Shown: positions 39,548 through 49,284 of the stretch, in pieces | How the letters are laid out: the number at the start of each line of letters is the position of its first letter | Position numbering within the stretch: position 1 is the stretch's first letter | Translations under genes and position numbers: made by a program | Notes under the pieces: model-generated | Seen by the model: only the letters and a program-made list of their open reading frames with translations | Databases searched by the model: none | What the model was told of the DNA's origin: nothing | NCBI RefSeq assembly: GCF_039839785.1 | Contig: NZ_JBDOQT010000001.1 | Coordinates: 682,001-746,000, forward strand | DNA length: 64,000 nucleotides | Reading direction: 5' to 3' | Source of the DNA: Pelagibius sp. CAU 1746 | Lineage (GTDB): Bacteria; Pseudomonadota; Alphaproteobacteria; Kiloniellales; Kiloniellaceae

Positions 39548-40459
39548 ATGGCGAGCGAAGAGAACGGCAGTATTCCGGTGTTTCGAGACTATGACCAGGC
39601 GGCGCTGGACGGCGAGCTGAACCTGCGCGCGCGCTGGCCGGAGCATCCGCAGTTCTTCGAACGCTGGGCGCGCGACAGCGCCGCCGTGCGCGACCGCCTC
39701 TCCGCCCATCTCGACCTGGCCTACGGCGACGGTCCCGCCGAGCGCCTCGACCTCTTTCCCGTGGAGGGCGCTGACGGCACCCCGCTGCTGGTCTTCATCC
39801 ACGGCGGCTACTGGCAGGCGCTCGACAAGGGCGACTACAGCTACATGGCGCCGGCTTTCGTCGACAGCGGCGTCGCTTTCGCCAGTCTGAACTACGGTCT
39901 GGCGCCGGCGGCGACGATCGGCGAGATGATCGCCCAAACGCGGCGCGCCCTGGTTTGGCTCCACCGCCACGCCGGCGCCTATGGCGTCGACCCGGCCCGC
40001 ATCGTCGTGGCCGGGCATTCGGCCGGCGGCCACCTGGCGGCCATGGCGGTTTCCACCGACTGGCCGGCCTTCGAGGCGGGGCTGCCCGCCGGGCTGCTGG
40101 CTGGCGGCTGTTCGATCTCCGGCGTCTACGACCTGGAGCCCATCCGGCTCAGCTATCACAACGAGGTTCTGCACATCGCTGCTGATGAAGCCGCACCTTG
40201 GAGCCCCTTGCACTGCCTGCCGGCCGCCGGCCGGCCTGGCGGGGCGCCGCCGCTGCTGCTCGCCGTGGGCTCGGAAGAGACCAGCGAGTTCCTGCGCCAG
40301 CACGCCGAGTACGCCGCCGCCTGGCAGGCGCGCGGCCTGCCGCTGGGCGAGGTGGACATGACCGGGCTGCATCACTTCAGCGCGGTCGACGCTCTGGCGC
40401 AGTGCGATCACGCCCTTCATATTGCGGTGCAGCAGTCTCTCCACCGGGGGTTGCCTTGA
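39548..40459 (+). CDS. alpha/beta hydrolase, kynurenine-formamidase-like
   Basis: The 303-residue protein has the oxyanion-hole motif HGGYW (about 86-90) typical of arylformamidase-like esterases, the nucleophile elbow GHSAGGH (about 157-163), and a late histidine in GLHHFSAVDAL. The N-terminal segment FRDYDQAALDGELNLRARWPEH also matches the formamidase group. N-formylkynurenine hydrolysis is possible, but no other tryptophan catabolic gene is nearby. GGGGGAGAGGA precedes the start. Confidence 0.88.
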   Translation: MASEENGSIPVFRDYDQAALDGELNLRARWPEHPQFFERWARDSAAVRDRLSAHLDLAYGDGPAERLDLFPVEGADGTPLLVFIHGGYWQALDKGDYSYMAPAFVDSGVAFASLNYGLAPAATIGEMIAQTRRALVWLHRHAGAYGVDPARIVVAGHSAGGHLAAMAVSTDWPAFEAGLPAGLLAGGCSISGVYDLEPIRLSYHNEVLHIAADEAAPWSPLHCLPAAGRPGGAPPLLLAVGSEETSEFLRQHAEYAAAWQARGLPLGEVDMTGLHHFSAVDALAQCDHALHIAVQQSLHRGLP

Positions 40460-40520
40460 ACCCCGGGGGTAGCGGTGCTATCTGAGGAAATCACAGGTTT
40501 CGGGTGGGTTTGGGAATCGG

Positions 40521-41225
40521 ATGTCGCAGATGACCGGCGCAAGCGGCAAGAAAATCCTTTTGATCGACGATGACGAGGCGCTTCGCCACTCATTGAGCGA
40601 GCAGCTGCGGCTGCACGAAGAGTTCGACACGACCGAAGCGGCGAACGCCGCCGAGGGCATGGACAAGGCCAAGGCCGACTATTACGACCTCATCCTGCTG
40701 GATGTGGGGCTGCCCGACATGGATGGGCGCGAGGTCTGCCGCCTGATGCGGCGCGGCGGGGTCAAGTCGCCGATTATCATGTTGACCGCCGCGGAGTCCG
40801 ACGCCGACACCATCCTGGCCCTCGACGCCGGCGCCAACGACTACGTGACGAAGCCCTTTCGCCTGGGCGTGCTGCTGGCGCGCATGCGCGCGCAACTGCG
40901 CCAGCACGAACAGAGCGAGGACGCGGTCTTCACCATCGGCCCCTACACCTTCCGCCCCAGCGCCAAGCTGCTGACCCACGGCGAGTCGAAGAAGAAGGTG
41001 CGCCTGACCGAGAAGGAAACCTCGATCCTGAAGTACCTCTACCGCAGCGGGGATGCCGTCGTCGGACGCGATAAGCTGTTGGGGGAGGTCTGGGGCTACA
41101 ACGCCGGGGTCACCACCCACACCCTGGAAACCCACGTCTACCGGCTGCGTCAGAAGATCGAGGAAGATCCCTCGTCGGCCGAGATTCTCGTGACCGAACC
41201 GGGCGGCTACCGCCTCGTTCCCTGA
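40521..41225 (+). CDS. OmpR/PhoB-family response regulator (CenR-like)
   Basis: The 234-residue protein has a receiver domain with DDD at 16-18, the phosphoacceptor Asp61 (LLDVGLPDMDG), a conserved threonine in MLTAAES and lysine in YVTKPF, then a winged-helix domain with LTEKETSILKYLYRSG and HTLETHVYRLRQKIE. The FTIGPYTFRPSAKLL linker is typical of a regulator conserved in alphaproteobacteria that I associate with CenR, but I am not certain of orthology. No histidine kinase gene lies in the window. Confidence 0.93.
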   Translation: MSQMTGASGKKILLIDDDEALRHSLSEQLRLHEEFDTTEAANAAEGMDKAKADYYDLILLDVGLPDMDGREVCRLMRRGGVKSPIIMLTAAESDADTILALDAGANDYVTKPFRLGVLLARMRAQLRQHEQSEDAVFTIGPYTFRPSAKLLTHGESKKKVRLTEKETSILKYLYRSGDAVVGRDKLLGEVWGYNAGVTTHTLETHVYRLRQKIEEDPSSAEILVTEPGGYRLVP

Positions 41226-41243
41226 GGCCTTTTGCCGGGCGCG

Positions 41244-42479
41244 CTAACCCGCGGCGCCCGTCGCCGGATGTCGCTGCTGCGCTTCGACGCGCGGCACGAT
41301 GACCAGCAGCAGGCCGCAGACCGCAACCGCCAGGGTGGTGAGGCCGGCGAAGAGCAGGCTGCCGGCCAGCCAGCCGCCGCTCAACTCGACCGCCAGGGCC
41401 AGCAGTAGCGGCCCTCCCAGAACACCCAGGTTGCGCCCGGTCATGGTGACGCCGAAGGCGCGCGCGGTTTCGTTCGGGTTGGCCACCAGATGCGCCGACA
41501 GCGCGAAAAGGCAAGTCGGCGCGATGCCCGAGGTCACGCCGTAGACGACCAAGGAGACGATCCCGCTCGCACCGCTGCCGGTCACCGGCAGCAGCCACCA
41601 GATTCCCGCCTGGATGACCACGGCGCCGAACAGCAGGTGCTGCGGCTTGCGGCCGCGCTGCAGCAGGATGCCGGTGGCGATGTTGAAAACCCCGACCAGC
41701 ACGACCGGGATCAGATAGCCGTAGAGCGCGCTGTCGACGGCCAGGCCCTGCTCCTCCACCAGATAGGCCGGCAGCCAGGTCATGTAGGCGAGATACTGCC
41801 CGCTCCACAGCATGAAGGCGCCGCCGGTCAGGAGCAGCGAGAGCCACTGCGTGCCGGTCCAGGCCGCCGCCGGCGCGGCGCCGTCGCCGGCGCGCCGCGT
41901 GGTCCCGCGCGGCCCGCTGCGCAGCATGACGAAGGTCCAGGCGGCCAGCAGCGCGGCGAGCAGCAGCCCGACCCACCAGAGGCCCCGCCAGCCGGTGGTG
42001 TGGAGGGCCAGAGGGCCGAGCAGCGTGGCGATCAGTTGCCCGCTGGGCATCCAGGCGGCGATCAGGCCGATCACCAGGGCGCGATGCTGTGGCGCAGCAT
42101 TGGCGGTCGCCAGCGCCGGGCCCGCCACCGCCAGGGTGGCGAAGGCGGCGCCTTCCAGGCCGCGCCCGACCAGCATCACCGTTCCGGATTCCGGCGCCAG
42201 CAGGCAGACGGCGGTGCCCAGGCCCATGAGAGGCAGGGCCGCCATGACCAGCCGCAGCGCGCCGCGCCGGGCGACCAGGCGGCCGATGGGCACCGACAGC
42301 AGGATGCCGAAGACGGCGAAGATCGACATGAAGCCGCCGGCCAGCACCCGCCCATAACCATAGGTGTCCAACATTACCGGCAGGACAACTGGAAGCTTGA
42401 ACTGGCTGAAGGCGGCATAGACGACGAGGGCGAGACCCAGCGCCACAAGGGTCAGTCCGGTCCGCGGCGCGGCGCTCAC
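41244..42479 (-). CDS. MFS transporter
   Basis: The 411-residue protein has about 12 predicted membrane helices, the MFS loop motif after helix 2 in degenerate form (VPIGRLVARRGALRLV), and a RGLEGAAFATLAVAGPALATANAAP segment in helix 4. It resembles the CynX/NimT-like branch, but the substrate is unknown. Translation starts with GTG at 42479. The gene converges with the response regulator gene, 18 bases apart. Confidence 0.88.
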   Translation of the reverse strand: MSAAPRTGLTLVALGLALVVYAAFSQFKLPVVLPVMLDTYGYGRVLAGGFMSIFAVFGILLSVPIGRLVARRGALRLVMAALPLMGLGTAVCLLAPESGTVMLVGRGLEGAAFATLAVAGPALATANAAPQHRALVIGLIAAWMPSGQLIATLLGPLALHTTGWRGLWWVGLLLAALLAAWTFVMLRSGPRGTTRRAGDGAAPAAAWTGTQWLSLLLTGGAFMLWSGQYLAYMTWLPAYLVEEQGLAVDSALYGYLIPVVLVGVFNIATGILLQRGRKPQHLLFGAVVIQAGIWWLLPVTGSGASGIVSLVVYGVTSGIAPTCLFALSAHLVANPNETARAFGVTMTGRNLGVLGGPLLLALAVELSGGWLAGSLLFAGLTTLAVAVCGLLLVIVPRVEAQQRHPATGAAG

Positions 42480-42661
42480 GCCAGGGCGCCCAGTGGCCTT
42501 AGGGGCGGCTTCGGGAGCGGCCCAAATTTCGTTGGGGCGTTCTCGGTCAAGAGGTTAGAGTACCGCAATTATCGCAAAGAGGTTCTACTGGCCGGCCGGG
42601 CAATCGGGCCTAGATTGTCAGGCCTTGATATAGAGTGTCGGGCCAAAGGGATACTGGCATT

Positions 42662-43495
42662 TTGCAGAACGGTTCTGATTTTTTTGTTCGTTTCTGGGGC
42701 ACCCGCGGTTCGATCTCCTGTCCAGGCGACAGCTATTTGCGATACGGCGGGAATACCTCCTGCCTGGAGGTGCGCTGCGGCGACAAGCTGCTGATCTTCG
42801 ATGCCGGCACCGGCCTGCGTCCGCTCGGCAAGCAGCTCTGCGAGAACGGCGCCCTGGAAGCCGACATTTTCCTGACCCACACCCATCACGACCACATCGT
42901 CGGTCTGCCGTTCTTCGCGCCGCTGTTCGACAAGCGCAACCGCATCCGCCTGTGGGCCGGCCATCTGGTGCCGGAACTCACCCTGCACGACGTGCTGGTG
43001 CAGTTCATGAACGCACCGCTGTTTCCCGTGCCGCCGAAGATCTTCGCGGCCAACGTCACTTTCCATGACTTCACCGCCGGCGACGTACTGGAGCCCAAGC
43101 CCGGCGTGCGTCTCGCCACCGCGCCGCTCAATCACCCCAACGGCGCCACGGGCTACCGCATCGACTTCGCCGGCCGGTCGATCTGCTACATCACCGATAC
43201 CGAGCACGTCGAGGGCAAGCCCGACCGCAACATTCTGGAGCTGATCGAAGGCGCCAACCTGGTGATCTACGACAGCACCTATACCGATGAGGAGTTCCCC
43301 AAGTACCGCAACTGGGGCCATTCCACCTGGCAGGAGGGCGTGCGCCTCTGCGACAAGGCCGGGGCCGAGCGGCTGGTCATCTTCCACCACGACCCCGGCC
43401 ACGAAGATGCCTTTATGGATCGGGTGGCGGAGCAGGCGACGGCCCTGCGGCCCGGTACGGTGGTGGCCCAGGAAGGCCTCGTTCTACACCCGTGA
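42662..43495 (+). CDS. metallo-beta-lactamase fold hydrolase
   Basis: This protein of about 277 residues shows the metal-binding motif HTHHDH (73-78), a second histidine in LNHPNGATGYRI, an aspartate in YDSTYTDEEF and a late HHDPGHED motif. The N-terminal FVRFWGTRGSISCPG and SYLRYGGNTSCLEV are typical for the subgroup often annotated as cAMP phosphodiesterase or RNase Z-like. The start is probably TTG at 42662 with AAAGGG 11 bases upstream; GTG at 42635 is the alternative. The next gene is an adenylate cyclase, so a nucleotide phosphodiesterase role is an attractive but untested reading. Confidence 0.85.
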   Translation: MQNGSDFFVRFWGTRGSISCPGDSYLRYGGNTSCLEVRCGDKLLIFDAGTGLRPLGKQLCENGALEADIFLTHTHHDHIVGLPFFAPLFDKRNRIRLWAGHLVPELTLHDVLVQFMNAPLFPVPPKIFAANVTFHDFTAGDVLEPKPGVRLATAPLNHPNGATGYRIDFAGRSICYITDTEHVEGKPDRNILELIEGANLVIYDSTYTDEEFPKYRNWGHSTWQEGVRLCDKAGAERLVIFHHDPGHEDAFMDRVAEQATALRPGTVVAQEGLVLHP

Positions 43496-43647
43496 ACGTC
43501 TCACGCTGCGGCAGGCCGCGGCGGCGCCCGCCGGTCACGCAGAAGTGACGTGCAGGTGAAGGGCCGCCGCCGCCATATCCGGTCCAGCGCGGCGGCCCGG
43601 CCATGCCTGCGGGTGCGCCGGGGGCGAGGGGCGAAGAGGAAGACGGC

Positions 43648-44976
43648 ATGTTGAGCTGGTGGCGCAAGGATCCGGAGGCCGGCCTGCCGGAGCGGGTACG
43701 CGCGGCGGTGCGCGCCCAGGAGGACGCGACGGAGCGCCTCATTTCCTGGGTGCAGCTGGGTATCGTGCTGACTTTCGGCACGCTCTACTTTCTGTCGCCG
43801 AAACCCGAAGAGCTGGACTTCGCACCGGTGCCCTGGGCGCTCGGCATCTATCTGGCGCTGACGCTGATCCGCGCCGCCTGGGCGCATCTCGGCCGCCTGC
43901 CGGACTGGGCGCTGGCCGCCTCGGTCTTCGTCGACATCACTCTCCTGATGGTGTTGATCTGGTCGTTCCACATTCAGTACATGCAGCCGCCGTCGTTCTA
44001 TCTGAAGGCGCCGACGCTGCTCTACGTCTTCATCTTCATCGCGCTGCGGGCGCTGCGCTTCGACGCCCGCTTCGTCGTGCTCGCCGGCCTGCTGGCCGCG
44101 CTCGGCTGGGGCGCGCTCATCGCCTACGTGGTCTACGCCGACCCCGCCGATACCATGATCACCCGCGACTACGTCGCCTATCTCACCTCCAACACGGTGC
44201 TGCTGGGCGCGGAGTTCGACAAGATCATCTCCATCCTAGTGGTCACCGCGCTCATCGCCGCGGCGCTCGCCCGCGCCAAGGGCCTGCTGGTGCGCGCCAC
44301 CGCCGAAGGCAGCGCGGCGCGCGAGCTGTCGCGTTTCTTCGCGCCGGAAATCGCCGAGCGCATCACCGGCGCCGAAGACCGGATTCGCGCCGGCAGCGGC
44401 GAGATGCGCGAAGCGGCGATCCTCAATCTCGACATGCGCGGCTTCACCCGCCTGGCCGCCGCCGCGCCGCCGGAGGAGGTCATGCGCCTGCTCCACGAAT
44501 ACCAGCAACGCATGGTGCCGGTGATCCAACGCCACGGCGGCAGCATCGACAAGTTCCTCGGCGACGGGATCCTGGCGACCTTCGGCGCGGCGCAGCCTTC
44601 CGAGAGCTACGCCGCAGACGCTCTGCGCGCATTGGAGGACATCGTCGCCGCCGCGGCCGAGTGGCAGAGGGAATGCGCGCTGGCGGGGCGAAGTTGCCCG
44701 CAGGTCAACGGCGCCGTGGCCACCGGTGCGATCCTCTTCGGCGCCGTGGGCGACGACACCCGGCTTGAGTACACCGTCATCGGCGAGGCGGTGAACCTCT
44801 CGGCCAAGCTGGAGAAGCACAACAAGGAACTCGGCGTGCGCGCGCTCTGCGACCGCGCCAGCTACGAAAAGGCGATCGCCCAGGGTTATGCGCCGGCGTC
44901 GGACAAGCCGCAGGCCGCGGCGGTCGAGGTGGCCGGGGTCGACGCGCCGCTTGATCTCGTGGTTATCGCGCCCTAA
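43648..44976 (+). CDS. membrane-bound class III adenylate/guanylate cyclase
   Basis: The 442-residue protein has about five or six predicted membrane helices (about 34-210) and a C-terminal class III cyclase domain. The metal-binding aspartates are D262 (LNLDMRGFTRL) and D306 (KFLGDGILATF); a YTVIGEAVNLSAKLE segment completes the active site. It should make cAMP (or cGMP) in the cytoplasm, with sensing by the membrane part. GAAGAGGAAG precedes ATG 43648. Its stop codon is embedded in a 27-bp tandem repeat. A cNMP-binding protein is encoded 14 kb further on. Confidence 0.92.
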   Translation: MLSWWRKDPEAGLPERVRAAVRAQEDATERLISWVQLGIVLTFGTLYFLSPKPEELDFAPVPWALGIYLALTLIRAAWAHLGRLPDWALAASVFVDITLLMVLIWSFHIQYMQPPSFYLKAPTLLYVFIFIALRALRFDARFVVLAGLLAALGWGALIAYVVYADPADTMITRDYVAYLTSNTVLLGAEFDKIISILVVTALIAAALARAKGLLVRATAEGSAARELSRFFAPEIAERITGAEDRIRAGSGEMREAAILNLDMRGFTRLAAAAPPEEVMRLLHEYQQRMVPVIQRHGGSIDKFLGDGILATFGAAQPSESYAADALRALEDIVAAAAEWQRECALAGRSCPQVNGAVATGAILFGAVGDDTRLEYTVIGEAVNLSAKLEKHNKELGVRALCDRASYEKAIAQGYAPASDKPQAAAVEVAGVDAPLDLVVIAP

Positions 44977-45030
44977 GGGCGCCGGGTGGTTATCGCGCCC
45001 TAAGGGCGCCGGGCGATTATCGCGCCCTGG
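44959..45030 (+). repeat. 27-bp tandem repeat, 2.7 copies, spanning the cyclase stop codon
   Basis: A 27-base unit starting GTGGTTATCGCGCCCTAAGG is present twice without mismatch (44959-44985 and 44986-45012), followed by a degenerate 18-base partial copy. Each unit contains the palindrome GCGCCC-TAA-GGGCGC, able to form a hairpin. As 27 is a multiple of three, the second copy repeats the last five codons and the stop in frame. Confidence 0.92.
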
Positions 45031-45038
45031 ATGAGGTC

Positions 45039-46214
45039 TTACTTGTAGGGGTCGGCGGCGTCGCGCAGGCCGTCGCCCAGGAAGTTGAAGGCCAGCACCA
45101 CCAGGAACAGCGGCACCACCGGCAGCATCAGCCAGGGGAAGATCGCGACCACGCTGATGTCCTGCGCCTCGTTCAAGACCACGCCCCAGGAGGTGACCGG
45201 CGCGCGCAGCCCGATGCCGAGGAAGGACAGCGCGGTTTCGCCCAGGATCGCGGTGGGAATCGCCAGCGTCACCGAGGCGATCAGGTGGCTGGTGAAACTG
45301 GGCAGCAGGTGGCGCCCGATGATGCGGGCCGGCGAGGCGCCCATGAGCTGCGCGGCGGTGGTGAAGTCTTCCTCGCGCAATGACAGGATCTTGGCGCGCA
45401 CGGCGCGGGCGAGGCCGGGCCACTCCAGGAAGCCGATGATGACCGAAATGCCGGCGAAGACGCCGATGGGGCTCCAGGTCACCGGCAGCAGCGCCGAGAG
45501 GGTCATGAACAGCGGGATCTCCGGGAAGGAGCGGATGATCTCGATGGAGCGCAGCGTGAGGGCGTCGACGAAACCGCCGAAGTAGCCGGCGGCCCCGCCG
45601 ATGGCGACGCCGAGCACGAAGGAGATGGCGACGGCGATGAGGCCGATGGTGAGCGAGATGCGCGCGCCGTAGACGATGCGGCTCAGCATGTCCCGGCCCA
45701 GGCGGTCGGTGCCGAAGAGGAAGGCGGTGCCGCGCTCGGCGGGGCAGAAGAGGTGCAGGTCCGCCTCGAACTGGCCCCAGAACTTGTAGGCGTCGCCGCG
45801 GCAGAAGAAGCGCAGGGGCTGCACCTTGTCGGTGTTCGGCTTGTAGACGCGCTGCAGTCTCTCCATGTCCATCTCGGTGTCGAAACCGTAGACGAAGGGG
45901 CCGACGAACTCGCCCTCATGGAACAGGTGCAGCGCCTGCGGCGGCGCGTAGATGTGCTTGATGTCGCGGCTGTGCAGGTTGTAGGGCGCGACGAACTCGC
46001 AGACGACGACGGTGGCGTAGACCAGCAACAGGAATATGCCGGACCACAGCGCGACGCGGTGGCGGCAGAAGCGCCACCACATGATGCGCCACTCGCTGGC
46101 CTGATAGTAGCGCTCCTGCTGCGGCGTCAGCTTTTCGACCCGATAGGGATCGAAAGGCGCCTCGTTGACGTAGTGATCCAGCCGTTCGCCGGGCAGGAGT
46201 TCGCGGTCGCTCAT
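45039..46214 (-). CDS. peptide-type ABC transporter permease (DppC/YejE-like) with large periplasmic insertion
   Basis: The 391-residue membrane protein has the binding-protein-dependent permease motif EAA-like region AQLMGASPARIIGRHLLPSF and GTDRLGRDMLSRIVYGARISL before the core helices. Between the first helix and the core is an insertion of about 110 residues rich in aromatic and acidic residues (from NLHSRDIKHIYAPP to CPAERGTAFLF), which is long for DppC but resembles the YejE group. Its start overlaps the previous permease gene by four bases. Confidence 0.92.
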   Translation of the reverse strand: MSDRELLPGERLDHYVNEAPFDPYRVEKLTPQQERYYQASEWRIMWWRFCRHRVALWSGIFLLLVYATVVVCEFVAPYNLHSRDIKHIYAPPQALHLFHEGEFVGPFVYGFDTEMDMERLQRVYKPNTDKVQPLRFFCRGDAYKFWGQFEADLHLFCPAERGTAFLFGTDRLGRDMLSRIVYGARISLTIGLIAVAISFVLGVAIGGAAGYFGGFVDALTLRSIEIIRSFPEIPLFMTLSALLPVTWSPIGVFAGISVIIGFLEWPGLARAVRAKILSLREEDFTTAAQLMGASPARIIGRHLLPSFTSHLIASVTLAIPTAILGETALSFLGIGLRAPVTSWGVVLNEAQDISVVAIFPWLMLPVVPLFLVVLAFNFLGDGLRDAADPYK

Positions 46215-47209
46215 TTCGTCGCTCCCTCGCCCAGACGGATACGCGGATCCAGAAGCGCCAGCAGCACGTCGGAGACGAAGACGCCGATCACCACCAGCAC
46301 CGCTTCGAACATCAGGAAGGCGCCGGCCAGGTACATGTCCTGGCTTTGCAGGGAGCGCAGCAGCAGCGGCCCGTTGGTCGGCAGGTCCATGACCACGGAG
46401 ACCAGGGCGGCGCCGGAGATCACCGCGGGCAGGATCTGGCCGATGTCGGCGATGAAGTGGTTCAGCGACATGCGCAGCGGATACTTCAGGATCGCTTTCA
46501 CCGGCGACAGGCCCTTGGCGCGCGCCGTCACCACGTACTGCTTCTGCAGCTCGTCCAGCATGTTGGCACGCAGCCGCCGGATCATCGCCGCCGTGTTGGA
46601 GGTGCCGATGACGATCATCGGGATCCACAGGTGGTTCATCACCGAGATCGCCTTGTCCAGGGACCAGGGGGCGTCGAGATACTTGGGGTCCATAAGGCCG
46701 CCGATCGACAGGTCGAACCAGACGTTGGCGTAGTGGAGCAGAACCAGGGCGAAGAGGAAGTTCGGCATCGCCAGGCCGAAGTAGCCGACGAAGGTCGCCG
46801 CGTAGTCGCCCGCGGAGTACTGACGCACCGCCGAGTAGATGCCGATGGGGAAGGAGACGATATAGGTGAACAGCGTGGTGGAAAGGGCCAGCAGGGCGGT
46901 GAACCAGAAGCGGTCGCCGATCACGTCGATGACCGGCAGCTCGAACTCGAAGGAATAGCCGAGGTCGCCGTGCAGCAGGCCGAGGAGCCAGACCCAGTAC
47001 TGTTCGATCAGCGGCCGGTCGAGGCCGTACTGCTCGCGCAGGAAGGCGATGCGCGCCGGGTCGACGTTCTCGCCTTGGGCCTGCATCTCGCTGATCAGCG
47101 TTTCCAGATAGTCGCCCGGCGGCAGCTGGATGATGACGAAGACCACCAGGCTGATCACCAGCAGGGTCGGGATCATCACCAGGAGGCGGCGGGCGAAATA
47201 GCTCAGCAT
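46211..47209 (-). CDS. peptide-type ABC transporter permease (DppB/YejB-like)
   Basis: The 332-residue protein has six predicted helices, the N-terminal YFARRLLVMIPTLLVISLVVF, QYGLDRPLIEQYWVWLLGLLHGDLGYSF, and the EAA motif region VVTARAKGLSPVKAILKYPLRM. It forms the channel with the following permease. Its ATG lies four bases after the stop of the ATPase gene. Confidence 0.94.
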   Translation of the reverse strand: MLSYFARRLLVMIPTLLVISLVVFVIIQLPPGDYLETLISEMQAQGENVDPARIAFLREQYGLDRPLIEQYWVWLLGLLHGDLGYSFEFELPVIDVIGDRFWFTALLALSTTLFTYIVSFPIGIYSAVRQYSAGDYAATFVGYFGLAMPNFLFALVLLHYANVWFDLSIGGLMDPKYLDAPWSLDKAISVMNHLWIPMIVIGTSNTAAMIRRLRANMLDELQKQYVVTARAKGLSPVKAILKYPLRMSLNHFIADIGQILPAVISGAALVSVVMDLPTNGPLLLRSLQSQDMYLAGAFLMFEAVLVVIGVFVSDVLLALLDPRIRLGEGATK

Positions 47210-47213
47210 GAGA

Positions 47214-49163
47214 TCAGACTTCGGCTTTCTGCGGTGATGTGAGAGAGGACAGGATCTCTCCGTAGCGGTGGGCCAGCTCCTCGCTGGCTTCTTCCTGGGC
47301 GCGCACGAAATGTCCTTCGCCCAGTTCGATCATGGCCAGGCGGCTGTCGCCGCTGATGCGGAAGGGCTCGGGCCAGGCCGCGGGTTCGGAGGCGCGGCCC
47401 TGCATCAGCGCCGTGAGGTCGAGGCGCTGGTCCAGGCTCGGCTCGGGCACGGCGGCCAGCAGGGCCTTGGTGTAGGGATGGATCGGCGCGCGGAAAAGCT
47501 GCGCGCGCGGCGCCACCTCGACCAGCCGGCCGCGGCACATCACGGCGATACGGTCGGCGATGTAGTCGACCACTGCCAGATTGTGGCTGATGAAGATGTA
47601 GGTGAGGCCCAGGTTGCGTTGCAGATCCTTCAGCAGGTTCAGCACCTGCGCCTGAATCGATACGTCGAGGGCGGAGACCGGCTCGTCGCAGATCACCAAC
47701 TGCGGATGCAGGGCCAGGGCGCGGGCGATGCCGATGCGCTGGCGCTGGCCGCCGGAGAAACTGTGCGGATAGCGCCGGATATGGTTGCGGTTGAGGCCGA
47801 CGACCCCCATCAGTTCCTCGACGATCCCGCGGCGCTCGGCCGGCGTGCCGATCCCGTGGATCAGCAGCGGCTCGGCCAGGATGTCGCCCACGGTCATGCG
47901 CGGGTTCAGGGAGGAGAAGGGGTCCTGGAAGACGAACTGGATCTTGCGGCGGAAGGCCATGAGATCGTCTCCGGCCAGTCGCAGCACGTCGGTCTCGCCG
48001 GCCTCCCGATCCATGAAGACGATGCTGCCGCTGTCCGGCTGCAGCGCGCGCATGATCATTTTCGACAGGGTGGTCTTGCCGCAGCCGCTCTCGCCGACCA
48101 GCCCCAGGCATTCGCCGCGCCGGACCGTGAAGCTGACGTCGTCGACCGCCAGCAGGCTGCCGTCCTTGTCGCTGTTGAACAGGCCGGCCTTGCGGATGGT
48201 GAAGTTCTTGCTGACGTGCTCCACCTTCAGCAGGGTGCCGCCGCCGTGATTGTCGTGCGCCTTGTTCTTGCCCAGGAAGGCGCTGTCGTCGCGCTGCCGG
48301 ATTTCCCGGATCGGCACCAGGCGCTCGCCGGGCTTCATGTGGAAGCGCGGCACCGCGCGCAGCAGGGCTTTCAGGTAGGGGTGCTGCGGATCGTGGAAGA
48401 TGTCCTCCAGGGCGCCGCGTTCCATGACTTCGCCGTGGTACATTACCACCACCTCGTCGGCGACGTTGGCCACCACGCCCAGGTCGTGGGTGATGATCAG
48501 CACCGCCATGCCCAACTCGGCCTGCAGGTCCTTGATCAGCTTCAGGATCTGCGCCTGGATGGTGACGTCCAGCGCGGTGGTCGGCTCGTCGGCGATCAGC
48601 AGCGCCGGACGGCAGACCAGGGCCATGGCGATCATGGCGCGCTGGCGCAGGCCGCCGGACAGCTCGAAGGGATAGGTCTTCATCGCCTTTTCCGGGTCGG
48701 GGAAGCCGACCAGGCGCAGCATGTCCGTGACCAGGGCCCGGCCCTCGGCCTCGCCGACCTTGCGATGCAGGTGCAGGGCCTCGCAGATCTGGTTGCCGAC
48801 GGTGTGGACCGGCGACAGCGAGGTCATGGGCTCCTGGAAGATGATGGAGATGCGCCCGCCGCGGATCGAACGCATCTCGGCGCTCTCGGGGTGCAGCCCG
48901 GCGATGTCGATCATGGTCTCGGCACGGTCGGCCGCCAGCACGGGGTCGTGGAACAGGATGCGTCCGGCGTCGATGCGCGCGCTGCGCGGCAGGATCCCCA
49001 TGATCGCCTGGCTGACCACCGACTTGCCGGAACCCGACTCGCCGACCAAGGCGACGGTCTTGCCCTGGGGCACCCGGAAACTGACGCCGCGCACCGCTTC
49101 GAGCCGGCCTTCCGGCAGATCGAAGCTGATCCGCAGATCCCTTATGCGCAGCAGGTCCCGCAC
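47214..49163 (-). CDS. fused dual ABC ATPase for peptide-type import (DppD-DppF/YejF-like)
   Basis: The 649-residue protein contains two complete nucleotide-binding domains. Domain 1: Walker A GESGSGKS, signature [15 protein letters not shown], Walker [13 protein letters not shown]. Domain 2 (from about residue 335): Walker A GESGCGKT, signature [15 protein letters not shown] and [12 protein letters not shown]. Both keep all catalytic residues. Each ends in the oligopeptide-type tail region ([12 protein letters not shown] and [15 protein letters not shown]). Translation begins at GTG 49163 after AGGGAACG. No substrate-binding protein gene adjoins the operon. Confidence 0.94.
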   Translation of the reverse strand: MRDLLRIRDLRISFDLPEGRLEAVRGVSFRVPQGKTVALVGESGSGKSVVSQAIMGILPRSARIDAGRILFHDPVLAADRAETMIDIAGLHPESAEMRSIRGGRISIIFQEPMTSLSPVHTVGNQICEALHLHRKVGEAEGRALVTDMLRLVGFPDPEKAMKTYPFELSGGLRQRAMIAMALVCRPALLIADEPTTALDVTIQAQILKLIKDLQAELGMAVLIITHDLGVVANVADEVVVMYHGEVMERGALEDIFHDPQHPYLKALLRAVPRFHMKPGERLVPIREIRQRDDSAFLGKNKAHDNHGGGTLLKVEHVSKNFTIRKAGLFNSDKDGSLLAVDDVSFTVRRGECLGLVGESGCGKTTLSKMIMRALQPDSGSIVFMDREAGETDVLRLAGDDLMAFRRKIQFVFQDPFSSLNPRMTVGDILAEPLLIHGIGTPAERRGIVEELMGVVGLNRNHIRRYPHSFSGGQRQRIGIARALALHPQLVICDEPVSALDVSIQAQVLNLLKDLQRNLGLTYIFISHNLAVVDYIADRIAVMCRGRLVEVAPRAQLFRAPIHPYTKALLAAVPEPSLDQRLDLTALMQGRASEPAAWPEPFRISGDSRLAMIELGEGHFVRAQEEASEELAHRYGEILSSLTSPQKAEV

Positions 49164-49284
49164 CTTCGTTCCCTGTCCCCTGTCAAATCCCGCCGGTTCT
49201 ACTTGTAGGTTTTTCGTAGGCCCGCGCTGCGTTTATAGGACGTTTGGCGGTGAATCGCACCCGTCAGGTGATCCCGCGCCGCCG

